Program-made: the position numbers and the translations under genes
DNA from: Aureimonas ureilytica
GTDB taxonomy: Bacteria; Pseudomonadota; Alphaproteobacteria; Rhizobiales; Rhizobiaceae
Direction: 5' to 3'
DNA: 64,000 nucleotides
Assembly (NCBI RefSeq): GCF_001475935.1
Contig: NZ_LDQA01000016.1
Coordinates: forward strand, 21,698 to 85,697
Notes under the pieces: model-generated
The model's database searches: none
Seen by the model: only the letters and a program-made list of their open reading frames with translations
What the model was told of the DNA's origin: nothing
Part shown: positions 1-8,244 of the stretch, one piece after another
How the letters are laid out: each line of letters begins with the position of its first letter
Numbering within the stretch: the first letter of the stretch is position 1

Positions 1-681
1 GACCTCGTGCAGCTGTCAGGTCTTGAGAAGCGCTATCCCAACCAGTTGTCGGGCGGTCAGCGGCAGCGCGTGGCCTTGGCTCGCGCGCTCGCCATCGAGC
101 CGCGAGTCCTGCTTCTGGACGAACCCTTCGGTGCGCTGGACGCCAAGGTCCGCAAGGATCTGCGCCGCTGGTTGCGCGAGTTGCACGACAAGATCGGCCT
201 CACCACCATCTTCGTGACTCACGATCAGGAGGAGGCGCTGGAACTGGCGGACAGGGTCGTGGTCATGAGCCAGGGCCGGATCGAGCAGGTCGGCTCGGCC
301 GACGACATCTACGACCGTCCCAGCACGCCTTTCGTCTTTTCCTTCATCGGTCAGTCGAACCGGCTTCCCGTCGACGTGCGCGGCGGCGAAATCCGCCATG
401 GCGACATCGTTCTCGGCCGAACCGCCGAGGCCGACGGGCGCTGGAACCTCTATATGCGCCCGCACGATCTCGATCTCGTGGATGCCGGGGCGCCTGGGCT
501 GACAGGCACCGTGTCGCTGTCGCGCCGCGCCGGCGGCTCTCGCATCTCGGAATTCGAGTTCGGCCCGGAGCGGCACCGGATCGAGGTCGAGCTGCCCGCC
601 GATCGGGGCGGCGAGCCCGGCACCGAACTGCGCGTTCGCCCCCGCCGCTGGCAGCTTTACCGCGAGGGCGCGGCGGCCTGA
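1..681 (+). CDS. cysA: Sulfate/thiosulfate ABC transporter ATP-binding protein CysA, 3' part
   Basis: The reading frame is open from the first base, so the gene starts upstream of the window; 226 residues are visible. It would power sulfate/thiosulfate import at the inner membrane. Seen: the ABC signature LSGGQRQR (about residues 16-23), Walker B with D-loop ([11 protein letters not shown]), the H-loop FVTHD, and a C-terminal TOBE-like regulatory region. Walker A lies outside the window. The residues after Walker B ([13 protein letters not shown]) and the run [13 protein letters not shown] are typical of CysA rather than of MalK or PotA, which is the basis for the substrate call. It converges on the response regulator gene with an 11 bp gap and no visible terminator. 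Substrate specificity is family inference. Confidence 0.85.
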   Translation, partial: DLVQLSGLEKRYPNQLSGGQRQRVALARALAIEPRVLLLDEPFGALDAKVRKDLRRWLRELHDKIGLTTIFVTHDQEEALELADRVVVMSQGRIEQVGSADDIYDRPSTPFVFSFIGQSNRLPVDVRGGEIRHGDIVLGRTAEADGRWNLYMRPHDLDLVDAGAPGLTGTVSLSRRAGGSRISEFEFGPERHRIEVELPADRGGEPGTELRVRPRRWQLYREGAAA

Positions 682-692
682 GGGGCAGCCTG

Positions 693-1625
693 TCAGCGCT
701 CGCTCAGCGTCTTCATCACCAGAAAACTCGCCGTCGCCCGGTTCTCGACGCCGAGCTTGGTGAAGACGACCTCCAGATGCTTGTTCACCGTCCTCGGACT
801 GAGATCGAGGATGGTGGCGATGTCGCGGTTGGATTTGCCGCGTGTCAGCCAAAGAAGCACGTCCGCCTCGCGGGCGGTGAGATTGAAATGCCGGCGCAGC
901 AGGGCTTCCTCGCCAGCCGTATCGTCCACCGTCAGGCGGAAGAGATGCTCGTTCTCGCCCACCTTTCCGAGCGGGCTGAGTTGAAGGCGCACTCCGTCCT
1001 CCGACATCAGTTCGCCGCCTGGCGGCGGAGGCGGTTGGGAACCGGCACGAAGCCAGTCGCACAGCGCGGTGGGCAGGGCAGGCCGCCCATCCTTATCAGC
1101 GAGGACTCCGGCCAGAAGCCGCGTCGCCTGCGGTGTCGACCAGAGAATGAGACCGTTGCCGTCGACAGCCAGAAGAAACCGGCCGGCCGTGTCGAGCGCG
1201 GCGCGGGCGTTCTGGGCCGCGCGCGCATTGGCAAGATGCACGCGCATCCGCGCCAGAAGCTCGTCCGGCACGATGGGCTTGGTGACGTAGTCCACACCGC
1301 CCGCTTCCAGCCCACGCACGACATGTTCCGTTTCCGCGAGCCCCGTCATGAAAATCACCGGCACATGGCGCAGCGCGGCGTCGGCCTTGAGGCGGCGCGT
1401 CGTCTCGAACCCGTCCATGCCCGGCATGACGGCGTCCATCAGAACGATGTCGGGCGTGATGGCCTCCGCGATCCCGAGCGCCTGCGCGCCGTCGAGCGCG
1501 ACGAGAACGGTTGCCCCGCCAAGCTCGATCGCGTCCGTCAGCATGCGCAGCGTATCGGGCGAATCGTCCACGACGAGAACGATGTCGCGCTCCCGCTCCA
1601 GCGTGGACGTTGCCTTGCTAGTCAT
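693..1625 (-). CDS. NarL/FixJ-type response regulator (REC, linker, LuxR HTH)
   Basis: A 310-residue DNA-binding response regulator. The receiver domain spans about residues 14-130, with acidic pocket D20/D21, phosphoacceptor D64 in VLMDAVMPGMDG, T94 and K116 (TKP). A middle region of about 100 residues, possibly a degenerate PAS-like fold, contains a proline run near residue 200. A LuxR-type helix-turn-helix fills about residues 243-305 (LTAREADVL, then SNRDIATILDLSPRTVNKHL). Its start codon overlaps the stop of the upstream transporter-kinase gene by 8 bp, so the two are almost certainly co-translated and form a two-component pair. The natural target is the divergent urt promoter region, which carries a perfect palindrome. 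The target and signal are inferred. Confidence 0.9.
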   Translation of the reverse strand: MTSKATSTLERERDIVLVVDDSPDTLRMLTDAIELGGATVLVALDGAQALGIAEAITPDIVLMDAVMPGMDGFETTRRLKADAALRHVPVIFMTGLAETEHVVRGLEAGGVDYVTKPIVPDELLARMRVHLANARAAQNARAALDTAGRFLLAVDGNGLILWSTPQATRLLAGVLADKDGRPALPTALCDWLRAGSQPPPPPGGELMSEDGVRLQLSPLGKVGENEHLFRLTVDDTAGEEALLRRHFNLTAREADVLLWLTRGKSNRDIATILDLSPRTVNKHLEVVFTKLGVENRATASFLVMKTLSER

Positions 1626-4600
1626 CCCGCGCGGTCTCCAGCGCCTCTGCCAGCCGCTTGAGATCGAATCCGCTGAGGTGAACCTTCATCGCCTGTGTGA
1701 AGGGTCGATATTGCGGATCGTCGTCCAGAGCGGCCAGCTTCTGTTCGATCCCCCTTGCATAGCCGATCCGGCAGAAGCGGAGAAGTTCGGCGATGTCGGC
1801 GGGCGGAGGAAAGCGGAGCGGTTGGGTCACCGGCTCGGCGGCTGGCTTGGCGGTCGCGCCCGTCCATTCCAGTCCGAGCACATCGCGCACCGTCGCCAAG
1901 AGTTGGCGCAGGTCGAAGGGTTTGGGCAATTGGGCCGCCGCGTCCGACCCGCTCTCGCCCGCGCGGGGCGCTTCGGCGAAGGTGGCTGAGAGCATGACCG
2001 TGCGTCCCGTCTGGCCGCTGGCCCGCAGCGCTTTCGTCAGTTCCCATCCGTTCATACCGGGCATCTGGACATCCAGAAGGAAGAGATCAGGCCGCATCTC
2101 GGCGGTCACAGCCAGGGCAGCAGGCCCGTCGGGCGCTGTCAGAACGATGAAGCCGAGCGGGCGCAGAACCTCGACCATCAGATCGCGATGTGTTTCGTCG
2201 TCGTCCACCACGAGGACCGTGCGGCGCGAGCCGGCATAGCCCTCAATCGCAAGCGGCGCGCCGGGGTCGGTGGAAACAGGGACGATCGCCTCACGCGTGG
2301 CGGCGACGGCCGAGAGCATCACCCGCACTTCGAACCGGCTTCCCTTGCCGGGTGTGGAGGAAACCTTGATGTCACCGCCCATGAGATTGGCCAGAAGCCG
2401 CGTGATGGTGAGCCCCAGGCCGAGGCCCGGCGCCTTGCCCTGCGCGGCGCTGCCCCGCTCGAACGGCTCGAAGATACGCTCCAACTCAAGCGGTGGAATG
2501 CCAGGGCCCGTGTCGGACACGGTGATGATGGCAACCTGGCTGCGATAGGCGACATCGAAGCCGACGCTGCCGGCTTCCGTGTATTTCACGGCATTGGAGA
2601 GGAGATTGATGAGAATTTGGCGCAGTCGCTTCTCGTCGGTCCGCACCACTTCGGGGAGCGTCTCCGGCCGTGTGAAGCGAAACTCCAGCCCCTTGGCGCT
2701 GGCCTGGAGGCGGAACATGTCAACAAGCTGAGCCAGAAAATCGCCGAGGCGCACCTCGCCGCGCTGGAGCTGAAGCCGCCCCGTTTCGATCTTGGAGATA
2801 TCCAGAAGCCCGTCGATCAGGCCCGACAGATGCTCGGCCGAGCGGCGAATCGTCTTGATGCCGCCCAGCTTGGCCTGCGGAATGGCGATATCCTGTTCCA
2901 GAAGCTGGGCATAGCCGAGGACGGCGTTGAGCGGCGTGCGCAATTCATGGCTCATGCCGACGACATACCGGCTCTTGGCCAGACTCGCCGCTTCGGCCAT
3001 TTCCTTGGCTTTTTGGAGGGCTGCGTCGGTGCGCCGATGCGCCTCGATTTCCTTCAGGAGCAGCTGTGTTTGGCGGGCCGATTCCTCCTGCGCCACCCGC
3101 CGCGATTCCTGCGCCAGCACGAAGAACCATGTGGAAACACCAGCCACGATCATCAGCACGAAGAAGGCCGCCCAAAGTGCCTTCGCGATGACGTCCGTAT
3201 CGTCGGGGCTGGCCAAGATTGCCTGATAGTAGATCAGCGACAGAACGACCGAAATGACGCCCGCCAGAAGGGCGAGGCCGCCGATATAATGGCCGACCTT
3301 GGCGTCGATCCTGCGGCGCAACCGCTCCGGCAGGGCGGCCTTGCCCGCCGAGGCCATCTGCGCGGAAAAACGCGCCTTGGGTTTGCAGAGATCGTGGCAA
3401 CGCGCATCCAGCGAGCAGCAGAGCGAGCAGATCGGCGCGGCATAGGCCGGGCAATAGGCCATGTCCTCGGGCTCGAACGGGTGTTCGCAGATAGAGCAGG
3501 TGATCTCCGTTCGCCTCTGCCACTCGGCGCGCGGCTTGCGGGCGAGATAGAACCGTCCGCCCGTGGCAAATGCGATGATGGGCGCGGTGATGAGGGCGAC
3601 ACCCAGCGCCACGAAGGCCGACAACGCCTGCGCCGTCTCCCCGAACACGCCGCCGAAGGCCAGAAGCGCCACCAGCGTCGCCAGACCCATCGAACCCAAG
3701 CCCACCGGGTTCAGGTCGTAGAGATGCGCGCGCTTGAACTCGATGCCCTCAGGCGAAAGGCCGAGCGGCTTGTTGATGGCGAGATCGGCGGTGATCGCGC
3801 CGAGCCAGGCAACGGCGACATTGGCGAAGAGGCCGAACGTCACCTCCAGCGCCTCATAGATGCCGAGTTCCATCAGGAGGAGCGCGATGGCGACGTTGAA
3901 GACGAGCCAGACGACGCGGCCGGGATGGCTATGGGTGAGGCGCGAGAAGAAGTTCGACCATGCGAGCGACCCCGCATAGGCGTTCATCACGTTGATCTTC
4001 AGCTGCGAGACCACGACGAAGGCCGCCGTGAGGAACGCCGCTGCCACCGGACTCGGCAGCACGTAGCCGAAGGCGACGTCGTACATATGCGCAGGCTCGG
4101 CTGCGTGTTCGGCCGGCACGCCGGCCCGCAGCGCGAGAACAGCGAGGAAGGAGCCGAACAGGAGCTTGGGCGCACCGAGCACGATCCAGCCCGGCCCGGC
4201 CGACAAAAGCGCCAGCCACCAGGATCGCGTCGCCGGGTCGCGCCAGGATGTCGTCTTGGGCTTGGGGAGAAAGCGGAGGATGTCCACCTGCTCGCCGATC
4301 TGCGGCATGAGCGCCAGAATGACCGAGGCCGCCGCGCCGAACTTCACCAGCGACAGGCCATCCATCTCCCCGGCGTTCAGACCGGGGAAATGCAGCCACG
4401 CTTCGACCGAGCCCCAATCGTGCCAAAGGATGAAGCCGACCGGCAGAATGTTGAGACCGATCCACAGCGGTTGCGTGGCCAACTGGAACCGGCTGATCCA
4501 GGTGACGCCGTGGGTCACGAGGGGCACGACCGCGACGGCCGAGATGATATAGCCGAGCCAGAGCGGCAGGCCGAAGGCGAGTTCCAGCGCCGCCGTCATG

Positions 4601-5007
4601 ATCGACGCTTCCACCGCGAACAGGATGAAGGTGAAGGTCGCGTAGATTAGCGATGTGACGGTCGAGCCGATATAGCCGAAGCCCGCGCCGCGCGTTAGAA
4701 GGTCGATGTCCACCCCATAGCGCGCGGCATAGAGGCTGATGGGCAGGCCGGTCACCAGCAGAAGGAGGCCGACGACGAGAATAGCCAGCGCCGCGTTCGA
4801 GAAGCCGAAGGAGAGGGTGATCGCGCCGCCCACGGCCTCCAGCGCCAGAAAGGAGATCGCGCCGATCGCCGTCTGCGACACTTGCGGCGCGCTCCAGCGC
4901 CGGGCGCGCTTGGCGGTGAAGCGCAGCGCATAGTCTTCAAGCGTCTGGTTGGCGACCCAGCGATTATAGTCGCGGCGCACCGGAAGGATCCGCTGGCGTC
5001 CCGTCAT
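1618..5007 (-). CDS. NCS1 permease / hybrid histidine kinase fusion (transporter-type sensor)
   Basis: A 1129-residue chimera. Residues about 20-490 form a complete, roughly 12-helix NCS1 (nucleobase-cation symporter 1) permease. Residues 504-541 hold eight cysteines, starting CSIC. Two more membrane segments follow (about 572-596 and 608-632). The HisKA domain has H687 (SHELRTPLN). The ATPase domain has the N box (N801/N805), DTGPGI near 832 and GLGLGL near 861. A receiver follows with D935-D937, D979 and K1029, then an 85-residue unassigned tail. The in-frame ATG at 5133 would swallow the intergenic palindrome; ATG 5007 has an upstream AGGA and begins the conserved NCS1 N-terminus, so I prefer it. 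Permease-kinase fusions such as CbrA and CrbS use an SLC5 module, not NCS1. Ligand is inferred: urea, allantoin, uracil or hydantoin are candidates because urtABCDE is divergent. Transport activity cannot be judged from sequence. Confidence 0.88.
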   Translation of the reverse strand: MTGRQRILPVRRDYNRWVANQTLEDYALRFTAKRARRWSAPQVSQTAIGAISFLALEAVGGAITLSFGFSNAALAILVVGLLLLVTGLPISLYAARYGVDIDLLTRGAGFGYIGSTVTSLIYATFTFILFAVEASIMTAALELAFGLPLWLGYIISAVAVVPLVTHGVTWISRFQLATQPLWIGLNILPVGFILWHDWGSVEAWLHFPGLNAGEMDGLSLVKFGAAASVILALMPQIGEQVDILRFLPKPKTTSWRDPATRSWWLALLSAGPGWIVLGAPKLLFGSFLAVLALRAGVPAEHAAEPAHMYDVAFGYVLPSPVAAAFLTAAFVVVSQLKINVMNAYAGSLAWSNFFSRLTHSHPGRVVWLVFNVAIALLLMELGIYEALEVTFGLFANVAVAWLGAITADLAINKPLGLSPEGIEFKRAHLYDLNPVGLGSMGLATLVALLAFGGVFGETAQALSAFVALGVALITAPIIAFATGGRFYLARKPRAEWQRRTEITCSICEHPFEPEDMAYCPAYAAPICSLCCSLDARCHDLCKPKARFSAQMASAGKAALPERLRRRIDAKVGHYIGGLALLAGVISVVLSLIYYQAILASPDDTDVIAKALWAAFFVLMIVAGVSTWFFVLAQESRRVAQEESARQTQLLLKEIEAHRRTDAALQKAKEMAEAASLAKSRYVVGMSHELRTPLNAVLGYAQLLEQDIAIPQAKLGGIKTIRRSAEHLSGLIDGLLDISKIETGRLQLQRGEVRLGDFLAQLVDMFRLQASAKGLEFRFTRPETLPEVVRTDEKRLRQILINLLSNAVKYTEAGSVGFDVAYRSQVAIITVSDTGPGIPPLELERIFEPFERGSAAQGKAPGLGLGLTITRLLANLMGGDIKVSSTPGKGSRFEVRVMLSAVAATREAIVPVSTDPGAPLAIEGYAGSRRTVLVVDDDETHRDLMVEVLRPLGFIVLTAPDGPAALAVTAEMRPDLFLLDVQMPGMNGWELTKALRASGQTGRTVMLSATFAEAPRAGESGSDAAAQLPKPFDLRQLLATVRDVLGLEWTGATAKPAAEPVTQPLRFPPPADIAELLRFCRIGYARGIEQKLAALDDDPQYRPFTQAMKVHLSGFDLKRLAEALETARDD

Positions 5008-5073
5008 GTCGAACGTCCTGATCAGCGCCAGGAGGGCGCGGCTTCTCCATAGCCGGATCGCACGGCGAGGGGG

Positions 5074-5089
5074 TACGTCATTTGACGTA
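5074..5089. promoter_or_regulatory. Perfect palindrome, candidate response-regulator operator
   Basis: The sequence TACGTCA-TT-TGACGTA is a perfect 7-2-7 inverted repeat. It is partly extended by GGG on the left (5071-5073) and, after a 2-bp offset, by ACCC on the right (5091-5094). It lies 76 bp upstream of the urtA start and 66 bp upstream of the transporter-kinase start, in the only shared promoter region of the two units. The right arm contains TTGACG (5082-5087), which resembles a -35 hexamer, but I see no good -10 partner. NarL/FixJ regulators often bind palindromes with TAC..GTA ends. Binding by the adjacent regulator is inferred. Confidence 0.55.
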
Positions 5090-5165
5090 TACCCGCTCTT
5101 CACCATTCCGCCGATGGTCCCCCACGGCGGCAATGAGAGCCGCGACGAATTTGAGGGGACCTTCC

Positions 5166-6470
5166 ATGCGACTTTCCCGAAAGGCCGGCTGGCTCTTGGG
5201 CGCTTACGCCGCCACCATGCTCTCGGGCCTCAGCGCCCGTGCCGCCGAGGATACGATCAAGGTCGGCATTCTCCACTCCCTGTCCGGCACGATGGCAATT
5301 TCAGAAACGACGCTGAAAGACGCCATGCTCATGCTCATCGACGAGCAGAACAAGAAGGGCGGTCTTCTCGGCAAGAAGCTCGAAGCCGTTGTGGTGGACC
5401 CCGCGTCCGACTGGCCGCTTTTTGCCGAGAAGGCTCGGCAGCTGATCGCGCAGGACAAGGTCGCCGCGACCTTCGGCTGCTGGACCTCCGTGTCGCGCAA
5501 GTCGGTTCTGCCGGTCTTCAAGGAACTGAACTCGATCCTCTTCTACCCCGTGCAGTACGAAGGCGAAGAGTCCGAGCGTAACGTCTTCTATACCGGCGCT
5601 GCTCCCAACCAGCAGGCGATCCCCGCCGTCGACTACCTGATGAAGGAAGGCGTGCAGCGCTGGGTTCTGGAGGGCACGGACTATGTCTATCCACGCACCA
5701 CGAACAAGATCCTCGAAGCCTATCTGAAGTCCAAGGGCGTCGCGGCCGAGGACATCAAGGTGAACTACACGCCCTTCGGCTTCTCCGATTGGCAGACCGA
5801 AGTCTCCGCCATCAAGGACTTCAGCGGCTCCGGCAAGAAGACCGCCGTGGTCTCGACCGTGAACGGCGACGCCAACGTGCCCTTCTACAAGGAACTGGCG
5901 AACCAGGGTGTCTCGGCCGAGACGACGCCGGTCATGGCCTTCTCGGTGGGCGAAGAGGAACTCGCCGGCATCGACACCGCGCCGCTCGTCGGCCATCTCG
6001 CGGCTTGGAACTACTTCGAATCGGTCGATACGCCCGCGAACGAAGAGTTCATCGCGAAGTGGAAGGAGTTCACCAAGGACCCCAAGCGCGTGACGAACGA
6101 CCCGATGGAAGCCAGCTATATCGGCTTCAACATGTGGGTGAAGGCCGTCGAGGCCGCCGGCACGACCGATCCAGACAAGGTAATCGACGCGATGGTCGGC
6201 GTCGCGGTGCCCAATCTGTCGGGCGGCTATTCCTCGATGGGCGCGAACCACCACATCACCAAGCCCGTCCTGATCGGCGAAATCCAGGCCGATGGCCAGT
6301 TCGAGATCGTCGATCAGACGCCCGGCCTCGTGCTTGGCGATGCATGGTCGGATTACCTGCCGGAATCGGCGCCGCTGATCGCCGACTGGCGCAAGCCCAT
6401 GAGCTGCGGCAACTTCAATACGAAGACCGGCAAGTGCGGCGGCGCCGACGCCAAGGCCGCCTCGAACTAA
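5166..6470 (+). CDS. urtA: Urea ABC transporter substrate-binding protein UrtA
   Basis: A 434-residue periplasmic binding protein that captures urea and delivers it to UrtBC. The N-terminus (MRLSRKAGWLLGAYAATML, ending near ARAAE) is a classical signal peptide; the mature protein begins near residue 28 with DTIKVGILHSLSGTMAISE, characteristic of UrtA/FmdD/AmiC-type type I binding folds. Start ATG 5166 is preceded by GAGGGGA at 5153-5159; an in-frame start further upstream would lack both ribosome site and signal peptide. First gene of urtABCDE, followed by a hairpin that may damp downstream expression. The five-gene order is diagnostic for the urea rather than branched-chain amino-acid system. 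Confidence 0.93.
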   Translation: MRLSRKAGWLLGAYAATMLSGLSARAAEDTIKVGILHSLSGTMAISETTLKDAMLMLIDEQNKKGGLLGKKLEAVVVDPASDWPLFAEKARQLIAQDKVAATFGCWTSVSRKSVLPVFKELNSILFYPVQYEGEESERNVFYTGAAPNQQAIPAVDYLMKEGVQRWVLEGTDYVYPRTTNKILEAYLKSKGVAAEDIKVNYTPFGFSDWQTEVSAIKDFSGSGKKTAVVSTVNGDANVPFYKELANQGVSAETTPVMAFSVGEEELAGIDTAPLVGHLAAWNYFESVDTPANEEFIAKWKEFTKDPKRVTNDPMEASYIGFNMWVKAVEAAGTTDPDKVIDAMVGVAVPNLSGGYSSMGANHHITKPVLIGEIQADGQFEIVDQTPGLVLGDAWSDYLPESAPLIADWRKPMSCGNFNTKTGKCGGADAKAASN

Positions 6471-6509
6471 GCCCCACGCGTCCGCCGATATCAGGCGGAT
6501 GACCTTGGC

Positions 6510-6541
6510 AAAACGGCCCCCCGCTGCGGGCGGGCCGTTTT
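6510..6541 (+). terminator. urtA-urtB intergenic hairpin (partial terminator/attenuator)
   Basis: AAAACGGCCC (6510-6519) pairs perfectly with GGGCCGTTTT (6532-6541), enclosing a 12-nt GC-rich loop and ending in TTTT. It sits 39 bp after the urtA stop and 47 bp before urtB. A smaller hairpin TCCGCC/GGCGGA (6481-6499) precedes it. Such sites after binding-protein genes usually let part of the transcription through, giving more binding protein than permease. Readthrough is inferred from the operon layout. Confidence 0.7.
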
Positions 6542-6588
6542 CTCGTCTGATCGGCCGGTGTCTCGGCCCTCCCCAAACAGGCTTTTCC

Positions 6589-8244
6589 ATGTTGAAGACG
6601 CTTCGCGCCCGATGGGCGGGTACTTGGGAGGCGCTGGCTTTCGGCCTTGCGTTCCTTCTGGGCCTCGCTCTTGCAACAGCCGGCCCCTCGCTTGCGCAAG
6701 GGGCGGACCCCGCTTCCATCATCGCCGGCTTTGCGGGCAAGAAGAGCTTCGAGGAGACCGAAGCCAATGTGCGCGCGCTGGCCGCGACGGGTGATCCCCG
6801 CGTGTCGACCACGCTGGACGCGCTAGCCTCCGGCGATCTCTACTACTCCAAGACCGACAACCGCGTCGTGATCGCGAGCGGCAAGGGAACCTCCTTTGCC
6901 ACCTCCGACCCGCTGACCGGCGCGTCGCTGGGCGATGCGCCGAAGGCGAGCCTGGAAAAGGTTCGCGTCAAGAATTCCATTCGCGCGCTCGTGGCGGAGT
7001 TGAAGGGCGGGCTGACGCTCGGCTCCAGCGACCCGGCCGAGCGCATGGCCGCCGCCGTCAGCCTGTTCGATAAGGCCTCGCCCGATCAGCTGGCCGTGCT
7101 GGACTCTGCCATCGCCAAGGAAACCGATCCGGCGATACGCGCGCGCTTTGCCGAGGCGAGGGCGGTGGCCGTGCTGCGCTCCGACCGCCCTTCCGAGGAG
7201 CGGCGCGAGGCCGCGCAACTCGTCGCTGCGCGCGGGGATCGCGCCGCGCAGAACGTCCTGTCGGGGTTTGTCGCCGATCCTGATCCGGCTGTCGCCAAGG
7301 CGGCCAGTGCGGGCGCCGCCTCGATCGCGCAGACGATCGCGCTTTGGGGGCAGGCGCAAAACATCTGGTACGGGCTTTCGCTCGGCTCGGTTCTGCTTCT
7401 GGCGGCGATCGGCCTCGCCATTACCTTCGGGGTCATGGGCGTCATCAACATGGCGCATGGCGAGATGGTGATGATCGGCGCCTACACGACCTTCGTCGTG
7501 CAGCAGACACTCCGCCTCCATGCGCCGCAATGGCTGGACTGGAGCCTCGCGCTCGCCCTGCCGCTCGCCTTTCTCGTCGCCGGTTTCGTCGGCTTCGTCA
7601 TGGAGCGCGGCATCATCCGCTTCCTCTATGGGCGTCCGCTCGAAACCCTGCTCGCAACCTTCGGCGTGTCGCTGATCCTCCAGCAGGCGGTTCGTACGAT
7701 CTTCGGCCCGACCAATCGCGAGGTGTCCAATCCCTCTTGGATGTCCGGCTCCTTCGATGTCGGTCTCATGGCCGTTACCTGGAACCGGCTCTGGATCATC
7801 GTCTTCGCGCTCGCCGTCTTCGCCGCGCTGCTCTTCGCGCTGAACCGCACCTCGGCCGGCCTCAAGATGCGCGCCGTCACACAGAACCGGCGCATGGCCG
7901 CCGCCATGGGCATCCGCACGCCGATGGTGGACGCCATGACCTTCGCGCTCGGCTCCGGCATCGCCGGCATGGCCGGCGTCGCGCTCAGCCAGATCGACAA
8001 TGTGTCGCCCGACTTGGGCCAAGGCTACATCATCGACAGTTTCATGGTCGTGGTCTTCGGCGGCGTCGGCAATCTCTGGGGCACGCTGGTCGGCGCCATG
8101 AGTCTGGGCATCGTCAACAAGTTCCTTGAGCCCTATGCCGGCGCGGTGCTCGGCAAGATCGTCGTGCTCGTCCTCATCATCCTCTTCATTCAGAAGCGCC
8201 CGCGCGGCCTCTTCGCCCTCAAGGGAAGGTTCGTCGACGCATGA
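6589..8244 (+). CDS. urtB: Urea ABC transporter permease UrtB
   Basis: A 551-residue inner-membrane permease of the LivH type. The N-terminus has a signal-like segment (about residues 15-38), then about 220 residues of hydrophilic, alanine-rich helical sequence, then the multi-helix permease core from about residue 260 (LGSVLLLAAIGLAITFGVMG). The long periplasmic extension is normal for UrtB and separates it from LivH, which is only about 300 residues. The start was placed at ATG 6589, after the intergenic hairpin, rather than at the in-frame codon 6499, which lies inside it. It overlaps urtC by 4 bp (ATGA), so the membrane subunits are translationally coupled. Confidence 0.92.
   Translation: MLKTLRARWAGTWEALAFGLAFLLGLALATAGPSLAQGADPASIIAGFAGKKSFEETEANVRALAATGDPRVSTTLDALASGDLYYSKTDNRVVIASGKGTSFATSDPLTGASLGDAPKASLEKVRVKNSIRALVAELKGGLTLGSSDPAERMAAAVSLFDKASPDQLAVLDSAIAKETDPAIRARFAEARAVAVLRSDRPSEERREAAQLVAARGDRAAQNVLSGFVADPDPAVAKAASAGAASIAQTIALWGQAQNIWYGLSLGSVLLLAAIGLAITFGVMGVINMAHGEMVMIGAYTTFVVQQTLRLHAPQWLDWSLALALPLAFLVAGFVGFVMERGIIRFLYGRPLETLLATFGVSLILQQAVRTIFGPTNREVSNPSWMSGSFDVGLMAVTWNRLWIIVFALAVFAALLFALNRTSAGLKMRAVTQNRRMAAAMGIRTPMVDAMTFALGSGIAGMAGVALSQIDNVSPDLGQGYIIDSFMVVVFGGVGNLWGTLVGAMSLGIVNKFLEPYAGAVLGKIVVLVLIILFIQKRPRGLFALKGRFVDA

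Noticed and set aside
1270..1300. Second TGACGTA half-site
   Set aside because: It falls inside the receiver domain codons for VDYVTKP and lacks the opposite arm, so it is a coding coincidence.
2188..4650. 820-codon open frame on the plus strand
   Set aside because: Antisense to the permease-kinase gene; arginine/histidine-rich translation without domains, a typical GC-rich shadow frame.
5008..5133. Longer N-terminus for the permease-kinase gene
   Set aside because: It would cover the intergenic palindrome, is arginine-rich without family resemblance, and lacks a ribosome site, whereas ATG 5007 has one.
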